The notes under the pieces were generated by a model. The model worked only from the letters and a program-made list of their open reading frames with translations, did no database searches and had not been told where the DNA came from. DNA of 64,000 nucleotides from Aristolochia californica. Lineage: Eukaryota; Streptophyta; Magnoliopsida; Piperales; Aristolochiaceae. Below, one piece after another: positions 12,304 to 24,427 of the stretch. Positions within the stretch are counted from its first letter, which is position 1; each line of letters starts with the position of its first letter. The stretch is from NCBI GenBank assembly GCA_029961685.1, contig JARWKL010000007.1, positions 22,081,013 to 22,145,012 on the forward strand. The letters run 5' to 3'. The translations under genes and the position numbers were made by a program.

Positions 12304-14321
12304 TTGTGGTGTGTGAATAGATATTTTTTATTTACATTAGTTATTATTTTAAATATTTTCCACACATCAACTATAAAATGTTTATTTTGTTGTGATCCTT
12401 TTTGCCTTTTTTGTTTACGGGATGAACGGGGAGCGAACACTCAAAGTTTTGATTTAAGAAAAAAGTGTACATCTAAAATGGAAATGCACAATGCACAAAT
12501 GTAGAGAGATATTTCCTAAGAGTGTATGTATGTTTTAGGGATCGTATGCACTTTTTTCGTTTTTATATCTAAGGTTTTGCAATCGTCGGGAAACGGGGGA
12601 GGCGGGCGATTTTTAACTGAGTGTTGACTTCAAATGCATAAGTCATTTCTTACAAAAATATAGCCCGTTACGCATGACAAATCACTTTACAATCATCTAT
12701 GATTGTTAGGTCAACTTTTTGAATATGGGCAAAATAATGGCTCTTTTGACTCGTGCAAATATCCCAACGCATGTTCACTTGAGAATTTAATGAGCGTTTG
12801 TTATTCTCTTTAAAAGATTTGGATCCATAGGTCATTTGAATCTTTAACATGTTTCAAGCATGCATATCTATTTTTAAAACATGTTTAGAAAAAATCTCCT
12901 TCATGTAAAATTCCAAGATATTAGTTTTGGAGTAGTGGAATTTCCCAAATTTGGATAACAAAACTTTTGTGTTCATTTGTAGTGTGTGAAAATTTTCTTC
13001 ATTTACTTTTTTTATTGTTTTAAACTTTTTCAGTACATCAACTATAAAATTTTCATTTTGCTGCGATCTATTTGCCTTTTTTGTTTACGGGATGAAGGGA
13101 GAGCGAAAAACTCGAAGTTTTGATTTAAGAAAAATGTGTACGTCTAAAATGGAAATGCACAATGCACACATGTAGAGAGAGATAATTCCAAAGAGTGTCT
13201 GTAATTTTTAGGGATTGTAAGCACCTTTTCGTTTTTATAACTCAGGTTTTGCTATCGTCGGGAAAATGGGTTGCGGAGGATTTTTAACTGAGTGTTGAAT
13301 TGCAATCCATAAGTCATTTCATAAAAAAATATATCCCGTTACGCATGATAAATCACGTTACAATCATCTATGATTAATTCTGTCAACTTTCTGCAAATGG
13401 AAAAAATAATGGCATGTTTGACTCGGGTAAATATCCCACGCCAAGTTCACTTGAGAATTTAATGAGCGTTTGTTTTTCTCTTTAAAACTTTTGCATCCAT
13501 AGCTCATTTGCATCTTTAACATGTTTCAAACATGCATATCCATATTTAAAACATGTGTGGACGAAATCTCTTTCTTGAAAAATTCCAAGCTATTACGGTT
13601 AAGCTAGTGGAATTTCCCAAAATTGGATAACAAAACTTTTGCGTTCATTTGTGTTGGGTGAATAAATTTTCTTTATTCATATTTGTTATTGTTTTAAATT
13701 TTTTCCATACATCAACTATAAAATTTTCATTTTGGGGTAAGCTTTTTGCCATGGTTGGTTTCGGGATGAAGGGACAACGAAAAGTCAAAGTTTTGATTTA
13801 AGAAAAAAGTGTACATCTAAAATGGAAAAGGACAATGCACAATTTTAGGGAGAGATAATTCCAAAGTCCGCCTGTAATTTTTAGGGATTGTAAGCTCTTT
13901 TAAGTTTTTATATCTCAGGTTTTGCAATCGTCGGGAAAAATTTGTGGCAGAGGATTTTTAACCGAGTGTTGAATTGCAATCTATAAGTCATTTCATACAA
14001 AAATAAAGCCCGTTACACATGATAAATCATTTTAAAATTATCTATGATTGTTGGATCAAATTTTTGAAAATGGGCAAAATAATAACTTGTTAGACTCGGG
14101 TAAATATCCCACCGCACGTTCACTTGAGAATTTAATGAGCGTTTGTTATTCTCTTTAAAAGCTTTGCATCCATAGCTCATTTTCATCTTTAACATGTTTC
14201 AAACATGCATATCCATTTTTATAACATGTGTGGACGAAATCTCTTTCTTGCAAAATTCCAAGCTATTAGGGTTAAACTAGTGGAATTTCCCAAAATTGGA
14301 TAACAAAACTTTTGTGTTCAT
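12304..14321 (+). repeat. HOR 7: A 12304-12976, B 12977-13648, C 13649-14321 (C linker is hybrid)
   Basis: The last unit of the strictly ordered left block. The C body carries TTTTGGGGTAAGC and is preceded by ATTACGGTTAAGC and TTTTGCGTTC, all shared with the C at 17693. Its linker starts as C-to-A (GGATCAAATTTTTG near 14052) but ends as B-to-C (GCTTTGCATCCATAGCTC from 14161), so the next monomer is another C. The switch lies within 14121-14165. Confidence 0.93.
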
Positions 14322-14994
14322 TTGTGTTGGGTGAATAAATTTTCTTTATTTATATTTATTATTGTTTTAAATTTTTTCCATACATCAACTATAAAATTTT
14401 CATTTTCTTGTAAGCTTTTTGCCTTGTTTGTTTTCGGGAAGAAGGGAGAGCGAAAAACTCGAAGTTTTGATTTAAGAAAAATGTGTACATCTAAAATGGA
14501 AGCACAATGCAGAATTGTAGGGAGAGATAATTCCAAAGAGAGTCTATAATTTTTAGGGATTGTAAGCTCTTTTTAGTTTTTATATCTCAGGTTTTGCAAT
14601 CGTCGGGAAAAATTGATGACAGAGGATTTTTAACTGAGTGTTGAATTGCAATCCATAAGTCATTTCATACAAAAATATAGCCCGTTACGCATTATAAATC
14701 AATTTACAATCATCTATGATTGTTAGTTCAAATTTTTGAAAATGGGCAAAATAATGACTTGTTAGACTCGAGTAAATATCCCACCGCACGTTCACTTGAG
14801 AATTTAATCTGCGTTTGTTATTCTCTTTGAAAGCTTTGGATCCATAAGTCATTTGAATCTTTAACATGTTTCAAGCATGCATATCTATTTTTAAAACATG
14901 TGTTGAAAAAATCTCCTTCATGTAAAATTCAAAGCTTAATAGGGTTGGACTAATGGAATTTCCCAAACTTGGATAACAAAACTTTTGTGTTCTT
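14322..14994 (+). repeat. Extra C monomer with a short B-type conversion tract
   Basis: An out-of-order C produced by the hybrid linker at 14121-14165. Most of it is C-type, but about 14453-14489 reads AAAAACTCGAAGTTTTG and AAGAAAAATGTGTACAT, which are B-type. C-type resumes at GCACAATGCAGAATTGTAGG. A conversion patch of no more than about 40 bp explains this best. The downstream linker has GAATTTAATCTGCG and ACGCATTATAAATC, shared with the linker at 20.1-20.2 kb. Confidence 0.92.
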
Positions 14995-16343
14995 TTGTGG
15001 TGTGTGAATAGATATTTTTTTATTTTCATTAGTTATTATTTTAAATATTTTCCACACATCAACTATAAGATTTTTATTTTGTTGTGATCTTTTTTGCCTT
15101 TTTTGTTATCGGGATGAAGGGGGAGCGAAAACTCAAAGTTCTGATTTAAGAAAAAAGTGTACATCTAAATTGGAAATGTACAATGCACAAATGTACAGAG
15201 AGATATTTCCAAAGAGTGTCTGTATGTTTTAGGGATCGTATGCAGTCTTTCATTTTTATATTTAAGGTTTTGCAATCGTCGGGAAATGGGGGAGACGGGC
15301 GATTTTTAACTGAGTGTTGACTTCAAATCCATAAGTCATTTCTTACAAAAATATAGCCCGTTACGCGTGACAAATCACATTACAACCATATATGATTGTT
15401 AGCTCAATTCTTTGAATATGGGCAAAATAATGGCTTGTTTGACTCAGGCAAATATCCCACCGCACGTTCACTTGAGAATTTAAGGAGCGTTTGTTATTCT
15501 CTTTAAACGCTTTGGATCCATAGGTCATTTGAATCTTTAACAAGTTTCTGGCATGCATATCCATTTTTAAAACATATGTAGAAAAAATCTCCTTCATGTA
15601 AAATTCCAAGATATTAGTTTTGGACTAGTGGAATTTCCCAAACTTGGATAACAAAACTTTTGTGTTCATTTGTGGTGTGTGAATAAATTTTCTTCATTTA
15701 CTTTTTTTATTGTTTTAAATTTTTTCCGTACATCAACTATGAAATTTTCATTTTGTTGTGATCTATTTGCCTTTTTTGTTTACGGGATGAAGGGAGAGCG
15801 AAAAACTCAAAGTTTTGATTTAAGAAAAATGTGTACATCTAAAACAGAAATGCACAACACACATATGTAGAGAGAGATAATTCCAAAGAGTGTCTGTAAT
15901 TTTAAGGGATTGTAAGCACCTTTTCGTTTTTATATCTCAGGTTTTGCAATCGTCGGAAAAATGGGTCGCGGAGGATTTTTAACTGAGTGTTGAATTGCAA
16001 TCCATAAGTCATTTCATACAAAAATATAGCTCGTTACGCATGAAAAATCACATTACAATCATCTATGATTGTTAGATCAAATTTTTTAAAATGGGCAAAA
16101 TAATGACTTGTTGGACTCGGGTAAATATCCCACCGCACGTTCACTTGAAAATTTAATGAGCCTTTGTTATTCTCTTTAAAAGCTTTGGATCCATAGGTCA
16201 TTTGAATCTTTAACATGTTTCAATCATGCATATCCATTTTTAAAACATGTGTGGAAAAAATCTCCTTCATGTAAAATTCCAAGCTGAATAGGGTTGGACT
16301 AATGGAATTTCCAAAACTTGGATAACAAAACTTTTGTGTTCAT
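14995..16343 (+). repeat. A 14995-15669 and hybrid B/C-linker monomer 15670-16343 (C skipped)
   Basis: The A monomer is typical, with TCTTTTGTGG at the landmark. The next monomer has a B body (GTAAGCACCTTTTCG, GGGTCGCGGAGG, CACATTACAATC) and then switches to the C-to-A linker (GTTAGATCAAATTTTTT) at about 16048-16070, inside the near-palindrome. Body C is absent and an A follows directly. Confidence 0.93.
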
Positions 16344-18364
16344 TTGTGGTGTGTGAATAGATATTTTTTATTTACATTAGTTATTATTTTTAATATTTTC
16401 CACACATCAACTATAAATTTTTTATTTTTTTGTGATCTTTTTTGCCTTTTTTGTTTACGGGATGAAGGGGGAACGAAAACACAAAGTTCAGATTTAAGAA
16501 AAAAGTGTACATCTAAAATGGAAATGCGCAATGCACAAATGTTGAGAGAGATATTTCCAAAGAGTGTCTGTATGTTTTAGGGATCGTATGCACTCTTTCC
16601 TTTTTATATGTAAGGTTTTGCAATCGTCGGGAAACGGGGGAGGCGGGCGATTTTTAACTGAGTGTTGACTTCAAATCCATAAGTCATTTCTTACAAAATA
16701 TAGCCCGTTACGCATGACAAATCACCTTACAATCATCTATGATTGTTAGCTCAACTTTTTGAATACGGGCAAAATAATGGCTTGTTTGACTCGGGCAAAT
16801 ATCCCACCGCACGTTCACTTGAGAATTTAAGGAGCGTTTGTTATTCTCTTTAAAAGCTTTGGATCCATTGGTAATTTGAATCTTTAACATGTTTCTGGCA
16901 TGCATATCCATTTTGAAAACTTGTGTAGAAAAAATCTCCTTCATGTAAAATTTCAAGATATTAGTTTTGGACTAGTGGAATTTCCCAAACTTGGATAACA
17001 AAACTTTTTTGTTCATTTGTGGTGTGTGAATAAATTTTCTTCATTTACTTTTTTTATTGTTTTAAACTTTTTCCATACATCAACTACGAAATTTTCATTT
17101 TGTTATGATCTATTTGCGTTTTTTTTTTTACGGGATGAAGGGAGAGCCAAAAACTCGAGGTTTTGATTTAAGAAAAATGTGTACATCTAAAACGGAAATG
17201 CACAACGCACATATGTAGAGAGAGATAATTCCAAAGAGTGTCTGTAAATTTTAGGGATTGTAAGCACCTTTTCATTTTTATATCTCAGGTTTTACAATCG
17301 TCGGGAAAAATGGGTTGCAGCGGATTTTTAACTGAGTGTTGAATTGCAATCCATAAGTCATTTCATACAAAAATATAGCCCGCTACACATGATAAATCCA
17401 ATTACAATCATCTATGATTAATTATGTCAGCTTTTTGCAAATGGGCAAAATAACGGCATGTTTGACTCGGGTAAATATCCCACGCCAAGTTAACTTGAGG
17501 ATTTAATGAGCGTTTGTTATTCTTTTTAAAAGCTTTGCATCCATAGCTCATTTGCATCTTTAACATGTTTCAAACATGCATATCCACTTTTAAAACATGT
17601 GTGGACGAAATCTCTTTCTTGCAAAATTCCAAGCTATTACGGTTAAGCTAGTGGAATTTCCCAAAATTGGATAACAAAACTTTTGCGTTCATTTGTGTTG
17701 GGTGAATAAATTTCTTTATTTATATTTTTTATTATTTTTAATTTTTTCCATACATCAACTATAAAATTTTCATTTTGGGGTAAGCTTTTTGCCTTGTTTG
17801 TTTTCAGGATGAAGGTAGAGCGAAAAGTCAAAGTTTTGATTTAAGAAAAAAGTGTACATCTAAAATGGAAAAGCACAATGCACAATTGTAGGGCGAGATA
17901 ATTCCAAAGTGCGCTGTAATTTTTAGGGATTGTAAACTCTTTTAAATTTTTATATCTCAGGTTTTGCAATCGTCAGGAAAAATTGGTGGCAGAGGATTTT
18001 TAACCGAGTGTTGAATTGCAATCCATAAGGCATTTCATACAAAAATATAGCCCGTTACTCATGATAAATCACTTTACAATAATCTATGATTGTTAGATCA
18101 AATTTTTGAAAATGGGCAAAATAATCACTTGTTAGACTCGGGTAAATATCCCACCGCACGTTCACTTGAGAATTTAATGAGCGTTTGTTATTCTCTTTAA
18201 AAGCTTTGGATCCATAGGTCATTTGAATCTTTAACATGTTTCAAGCATGCATATCCATTTTTAAAACTTGTGTAGAACAAAACTCCTTCATGTAAAATTC
18301 TAAGCTTAATAGGGTTGGACTAATGGAATCTCCCAAACTTGTCTAACAAAACTTTTGTGTTCAT
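16344..18364 (+). repeat. HOR 8: A 16344-17016, B 17017-17692, C 17693-18364
   Basis: Regular trimer. The B body has a T run (GCGTTTTTTTTTTTTACGGG near 17117-17132) where TTTTTTGTTTACGGG is usual. The C body and its upstream linker match those of HOR 7 in private variants (ATTACGGTTAAGC, GCGTTC, TTTTGGGGTAAGC), at an offset of 4044 bp or six monomers. Confidence 0.94.
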
Positions 18365-20387
18365 TAGTGGTGTGTGAATAGATATTGTTTATTTACATTA
18401 GTTATTATTTGAAATATTTTCCACACATCAAATATAAAATTTTTATTTTGTTGCGATCTTTTTTGCCTTTTTTGTTTACAGGATGAAAGGGGAACGAAAA
18501 CTCAGAGTTCTGATTTAAGAAAAAAGTGTACATGTAAAATGGAAATGCACAATGCACAAATGTAGAGAGAGATATTTCCAAAGAGTGTCTGTATGTTCTA
18601 GGGATCGTATGAACTTTTTTCTTTTTTATATCTAAGGTTTTGCAATCGTCGGGAAACGGGAGAGGCGGGCGATTTTTAACTGAGTGTTGACTTCAAATCC
18701 ATAAGTCATTTCATAAAAAAATATAGCCCTTTACGCATGACAAATCACTTTACAATCATATATGATTGTTAGCTCAACTTTTTGAATATGGGAAAAATAA
18801 TGGCTTGTTTGACTCAGGCAAATATCCCACCGCACGTTCACTTGAGAATTTAATGACCGTTTGTTATTCTCCTTAACACTTGGGATCCATAGCTCATTTG
18901 AATCTTTAACATGTTTCTGGCATGCATATCCATTTTTAAAACATGTGTAGAAAAAATCTCCTTCATGTAAAACTCGAAGATATTATTTATGGACTAGTGG
19001 AATTTCCCAAACTCGGATAGCATAACTTTTGTGTGCATTTCTGGTGTGTGAATAAATTTTCTTCATTTATTTTTTTTATTGTTTTAAACTTTTTCCGAAC
19101 ATCAACTATGAAATTTTCATTTTGCTGTGATCTATTTGCCTTTTTTGTTTACGGGATGAAAGGAGAGCGAAAAACTCGAAGTTTTGATTTAAGAAAAATG
19201 TGTACATCTAAAACAGAAATGCACAACGCACATATGTAGAGAGAGATAATTCCAAAGAGTGTCTATAAATTTTAGGGATTGTAAGCACCTTTTTATTTTT
19301 ATATCTCAGGTTTTGCAATCGTCTGAAAAAATGGGTTGCAGTGGATTTTTAACTAAGTGTTGAATTGCAATCCATAAGTCATTTCATACAAAAATATAGC
19401 CCGTTACGCATGATAAATCACATTACAATCATCTATGATTAATTATGTCAGCTTTTTGCAAATGGGAAAAATAATGGCATGTTTGACTCCTGTAAATATC
19501 CCACCGCAAGTTCACTTGAGAATTTAATGAACGTTTGTTATTCTCATTAAAAGCTTTGCGTCCATAGCTCATTTGCATCTTTAACATGTTTCAAACATGA
19601 ATATCCATTTTTAAAACATGTGTGGACGAAATCTCTTTCTTGCAAAATTCCAAGCAATTAGGGTTAAACTAGTGGAATTTCCCAAAACTAGATAACAAAA
19701 CTTTTGTGTTCATTTGTGTTAGGTGAATAAATTTTCTTTATTTATATTTGTTATTGTTTTAAATTTTTTCCATACAACAACTATAAAATTTTCATTCTCT
19801 TGTAAGCTTTTTGCCTTGTTTGGTTTCGGGATGAAGGGAGAGCGAAAAGTCAAAGTTTTGATTTAAGAAAAAAGTGTACATCTAAAATGGAAAAGCACAA
19901 TGCACAATTGTAGGGAGAGATAATTCCAAAGAGTGTCTATAATTTTTAGGGATTGTAAGCTCTTTTTATTTTTTATATCATAGGTTTTGCAATCATCGGG
20001 AAAAATTGATGGAAGAGGATTTTTAAGTGAGTGTTGAATTGCAATCCATAAGTCATTTCATACAAAAATATAGCCCATTACGCATTATAGATCAATTTAC
20101 AATCATCTATGATTGTTACATCAAATTTTTGAAAATGGGCAAAATAATGACTTGTTAGACTCGGGTAAATATCCCACCGCACGTTCACTTGAGAATTTAA
20201 TCTGCGTTTGTTATTCTCTTTAAAAGCTTTGGATCCAAAGGTCATTTGAATCTTTAACATGTTTCAAGCATGCATATCCATTTTTAAAACATGTGAAGGA
20301 AAAATCTCCTTCATGTAAAATTCCAAGCTTAATAGGGTTGGACTAATGGAATTTCCCAAACTTGGATAACAAAACTTTTGTGTTCTT
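18365..20387 (+). repeat. HOR 9: A 18365-19038, B 19039-19713, C 19714-20387
   Basis: Regular trimer of 674, 675 and 674 bp. The C-to-A linker that closes this unit carries ATTATAGATCAATTTAC and TTTAATCTGCG, shared with the linker at 14.69-14.82 kb. No gene was found. Confidence 0.94.
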
Positions 20388-22404
20388 TTGTGGTGTGTGA
20401 ATAGATATTTTTTTATTTCCATTTGTTTTATTTTAAATATTTTCCACACATCAACTATAAGATTTTTATTTTGTTGTGATCTTTTTTGCCTTTTTTGTTT
20501 ACGAGATGAAGGGGAAAACTCAAAGTTCTGATTTAAGAAAAAAGTGTACATCTAAAATGGAAATGCACAATGCACAAATGTAGATAGAGATATTTCCAAA
20601 GAGTGTTTGTATGTTTTAGGGATCGTATGCAATCTTTCGTTTTTATATCTAAGGTTTTGCAATCGTCAGGAAATGGGGGAGACGGGCGATTTTTAACTGA
20701 GTGTTGACTTCAAATCCATAAGTCATTTCTTACAAAAATATAGCCGGTTATGCATGAAAAATCACATTACAACCATCTATGATTGTTAGCTCAACTTTTT
20801 GAATATGGGCAAAACAATGGCTTGTTTGACTCGGGCAAATATCCCACCGCACGTTCACTTGAGAATTTAAGGAGCGTTTGTTATTCTCTTTAAAACCTTT
20901 TGATCCATAGGTCATTTGAATCTTTAACATGTTTCTGTCATGCATATCCATTTTTAAAACATATGTAGAAAAAATCTCCTTCATGTAAAATTCCAAGATA
21001 TTAGTTTCGGACTAGTGCAATTTCCCAAACTTGGATAACAAAACTTTTGTGTTCATTTGTGGTGTGTGAATAAATTTTCTTCATTTACTTTGTTTATTGT
21101 TTTAAACTTTTTCTGTACATCAACTATGAAATTTTCATTTTGCTGTGATCTATTTGCCTTTTTTGTTTACGGGATGAAGGGAGAGCGAAAAACTTGAAGT
21201 TTTGATTTAAGAAAATTGTGTACATCTAAAACGGAAATGCACAACACACATATGTAGAGAGAGATAATTCCAAAGAGTGTCTATAATTTTTAAGGATTGT
21301 AAGCACCTTTTCGTTTTTATATCTCAGGTTTTGCAATCGTCGGGAAATATGGGTTGCGGAGGATTTTTAACTGATTGTTGAATAGCGATCCATAAGTCAT
21401 TTCATACAAAAATATAGCCCGTTACGCATGATAAATCACATTACAATCATCTATGATTATTTATGTCAGCTTTTGCAAAAGGACAAAGGAATGGCATGTT
21501 TGACTCGGGTAAATATCCCATCGCAAGTTCACTTGAGAATTTAATGAGCGTTTGTTATTCTCTTTAAAAGCTTTGCATCCATAGCTCATTTGCATCTTTA
21601 ACATGTTTCAAACATGCATATCCATTTTTAAAACATGTGTGGATGAAATCTCTTTCTTGCAAAATTCCAAGCTATTATGGTTAAACTAGTGGAATTTCAC
21701 AAAATTGGATAACAAAACTTTTGTGTTCATTTGTGTTGGGTGAATAAATTTTCTTTATTTATATTTGTTATTGTTTTAAATTTTTTGCATACATCAACTA
21801 TAAAATTTTCATTTTTTTGTAAGCTTTTTGCCTTGTTTGTTTTCGGGATGAAGGGAGAGGGAAAAGTTAAAGTTTTGATTTATGAAATAAGTGTACATCT
21901 AAAATGGAAAAGCACAATGCACAATTGTAGGGAGAGATAATTCCAAAGAGTGTCGGTAATTTTTAGGGATTGTAAGCAATTTTTAGTTTTTATATCTCAG
22001 GTTTTGCAATCGTAGGGAAAAATTGGTGGCAGAGGATTTTTAACTGAGTGTTGAATTACAATCCATAAGTCATTTCATACAAAAATATGGCCCATTACTC
22101 ATGATAAATCACTTTACATTCATCTATGATTGTTAGATAAAATTTTTGAAAATGGGCAAAATAATGAGTTGTTAGACTCGGGTAAATATCCCACCGCACG
22201 TTCACTTGAGAATTTAATGAGCGTTTGTTATTCTCTTTAAAAGCTTTGGATCCAAAGGTCATTTGAATCTTTAACATGGTTCCAGCATGCATATCCATTT
22301 TTAAAACTTGTGTGGAAAAAATCTCCTTCATGTAAAATTCCAAACTTAATAGGGTTGGACTAATGGAATTTCCCAAACTTGGATAACAAAACTTTTGTGT
22401 TCAT
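20388..22404 (+). repeat. HOR 10: A 20388-21056, B 21057-21730, C 21731-22404
   Basis: Regular trimer. The A monomer is 669 bp; it has lost a few bases where GGGGGAGCGAAAACTC is usual (GGGGAAAACTC near 20511-20521). From here to about 37 kb the units share a local subfamily: GCAAAAGGACAAAG in the B-to-C linker, TATTATGGTTAAAC before C, TTTTTTGCATAC in C, and ATAAGATTTTTATT in A. Confidence 0.94.
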
Positions 22405-24427
22405 TTGTGGTGTGTGAACAGATATTTTTTATTTACATTAGTTATTATTTTTAATATTTTCCACACATCAACTATAAGATTTTTATTTTTTTCTGATCTT
22501 GTTGGCCTTTTTTGTTTACGAGATGAAGGGGGAGCGAAAACTCAAAGTTCTGATTTAAGAAAAAAGTGTACATCGAAAATGGAAATGCACAATGCACAAA
22601 TATAGAGAGAGATATTTCCAAAGAGTGTCTGTATGTTTTAGGGATCGTATGCAGTCTTTCGTTTTTATATCTAAGGTTTTGCAATCGTAGGGAAATGGGG
22701 GAGACGGGCGATTTTTAACTGAGTGTTGACTTCAAATCCATAAGTCATTTCTTACAAAAATATATCCCGTTACGCATGACAAATCACATTACAACCATCT
22801 ATGATTGTTAGCTCAACTTTTTGAATATGGGAAAAATAATGGCTTGTTTGACTCGGACAAATATCCCACCGCACGTTCACTTGAGAATTTAAGGAGCTTT
22901 TTTTATTCTCTTTAAAAGCTTTGGATCCATAGGTCATTTGAATCTTTAACATGTTTCTGGCATGCATATCCATTTTTAAAACATATGTAGAAAAAATCTC
23001 CTTCATGTAAAATTCCAAGATAATAGTTTTGGACTAGTGGAATTTCCCAAACATGGATAACAAAACTTTTGTGTTCATTTGTGGTGTGTGAATAAATTTT
23101 CTTCATTTACTTTTTTTATTGTTTTAAACTTTTTCCATACATCAACTATGAAATTTTCATTTTGTTGTGATCTATTTGCCTTTTTTGTTTAAGGGATGAA
23201 GGGAGAGCGAAAAACTTGAAGTTTTGATTTAAGAAAAATGTGTACATCTAAAACGGAAATGCACAACACACATATGTAGAGAGAGATAATTCCAAAGAGT
23301 GTCTGTAATTTTTAGGGATTGTAAGCACCTTTTCGTTTTTATATCTCATGTTTTGCAATCGTCGGGAAAAATGGGTTGCGGAGGATTTTTAACTGAGCGT
23401 TGAATTGCGATCAATAAGTCATTTCATACAAAAATATAGCCCGTTATGCATGATAAATCACATTACAATCATCTATGATTAATTATGTCAGCTTTTTGCA
23501 AAAGGACAAAGTAATGATATGTTTGACTCGGGTAAATATCCCATCGCAAGTTCACTTGAGAATTTAATGAGCGTTTGTTAATCTCTTTAAAAGCTTTGGA
23601 TCCATAGCTCATTTGCATCTTTAACATGTTTCAAACATGCATATCCATTTTTAAAACATGTGTGGATGAAATCTCTTTCTTGCAAAATTCCAAGCTATTA
23701 TGGTTAAACTAGTGGAATTTCCCAAAATTGGATAACAAAACTTTTGTGTTCATTTGTGTTGGGTGAATAAATTTTCTTTATTTATATTTGTTATTGTTTT
23801 AAATTTTTTGCATACATCAACTATAATATTTTCATTTTGTTGTAAGCTTTTTGCCTTGTTTGTTTTCGGGATGAAGGGAGAGGGAAAAGTCAAAGTTTTG
23901 ATTTATGAAAAAAGTGTACATCTAAAATGGAAAAGCACATTGCACAATTGTAGGGAGAGATAATTCCAAACAGTGTCGGTATTTTTTAGGGATTGTAAGC
24001 ACTTTTTAGTTTTTATATCTCAGGTTTTGCAATCATCGGGAAAAATTGGTGGCAGAGGATTTTTAACTGAGTGTTGAATTGCAATCCATAAGTTATTTCA
24101 TACCAAAATATCGCCCGTTACGCTTGATAAATCACTTTACATTCATCTATGATTGTTAGATCAAATTTTTGAAAATGGGCAAAATAATGACTTGTTAGAC
24201 TCGGGTAAATATCCCACCGCACGTTCACTTGAGAATTTAATGAGCGTTTGTTATTCTCTTTAAAAGCTTTGGATCCAAAGGTCATTTGAATCTTTAACAT
24301 GTTTCCAGCTTGCATATCCATTTTTAAAACATGTGTGGAAAAAATCTCCTTCATTTAAAATTCCAAGCTTAATAGGGTTGGACTAATGGAATTTCCCAAA
24401 CTTGGATAACAAAACTTTTGTGTTCAT
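22405..24427 (+). repeat. HOR 11: A 22405-23078, B 23079-23753, C 23754-24427
   Basis: Regular trimer of 674, 675 and 674 bp, part of the homogenised 20-37 kb subfamily. A has CGTAGGGAAATGGGGG and C has GGGAGAGGGAAAAGTC. The landmark positions match HORs 10 and 12 at offsets of 2022-2023 bp. No gene was found. Confidence 0.95.
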
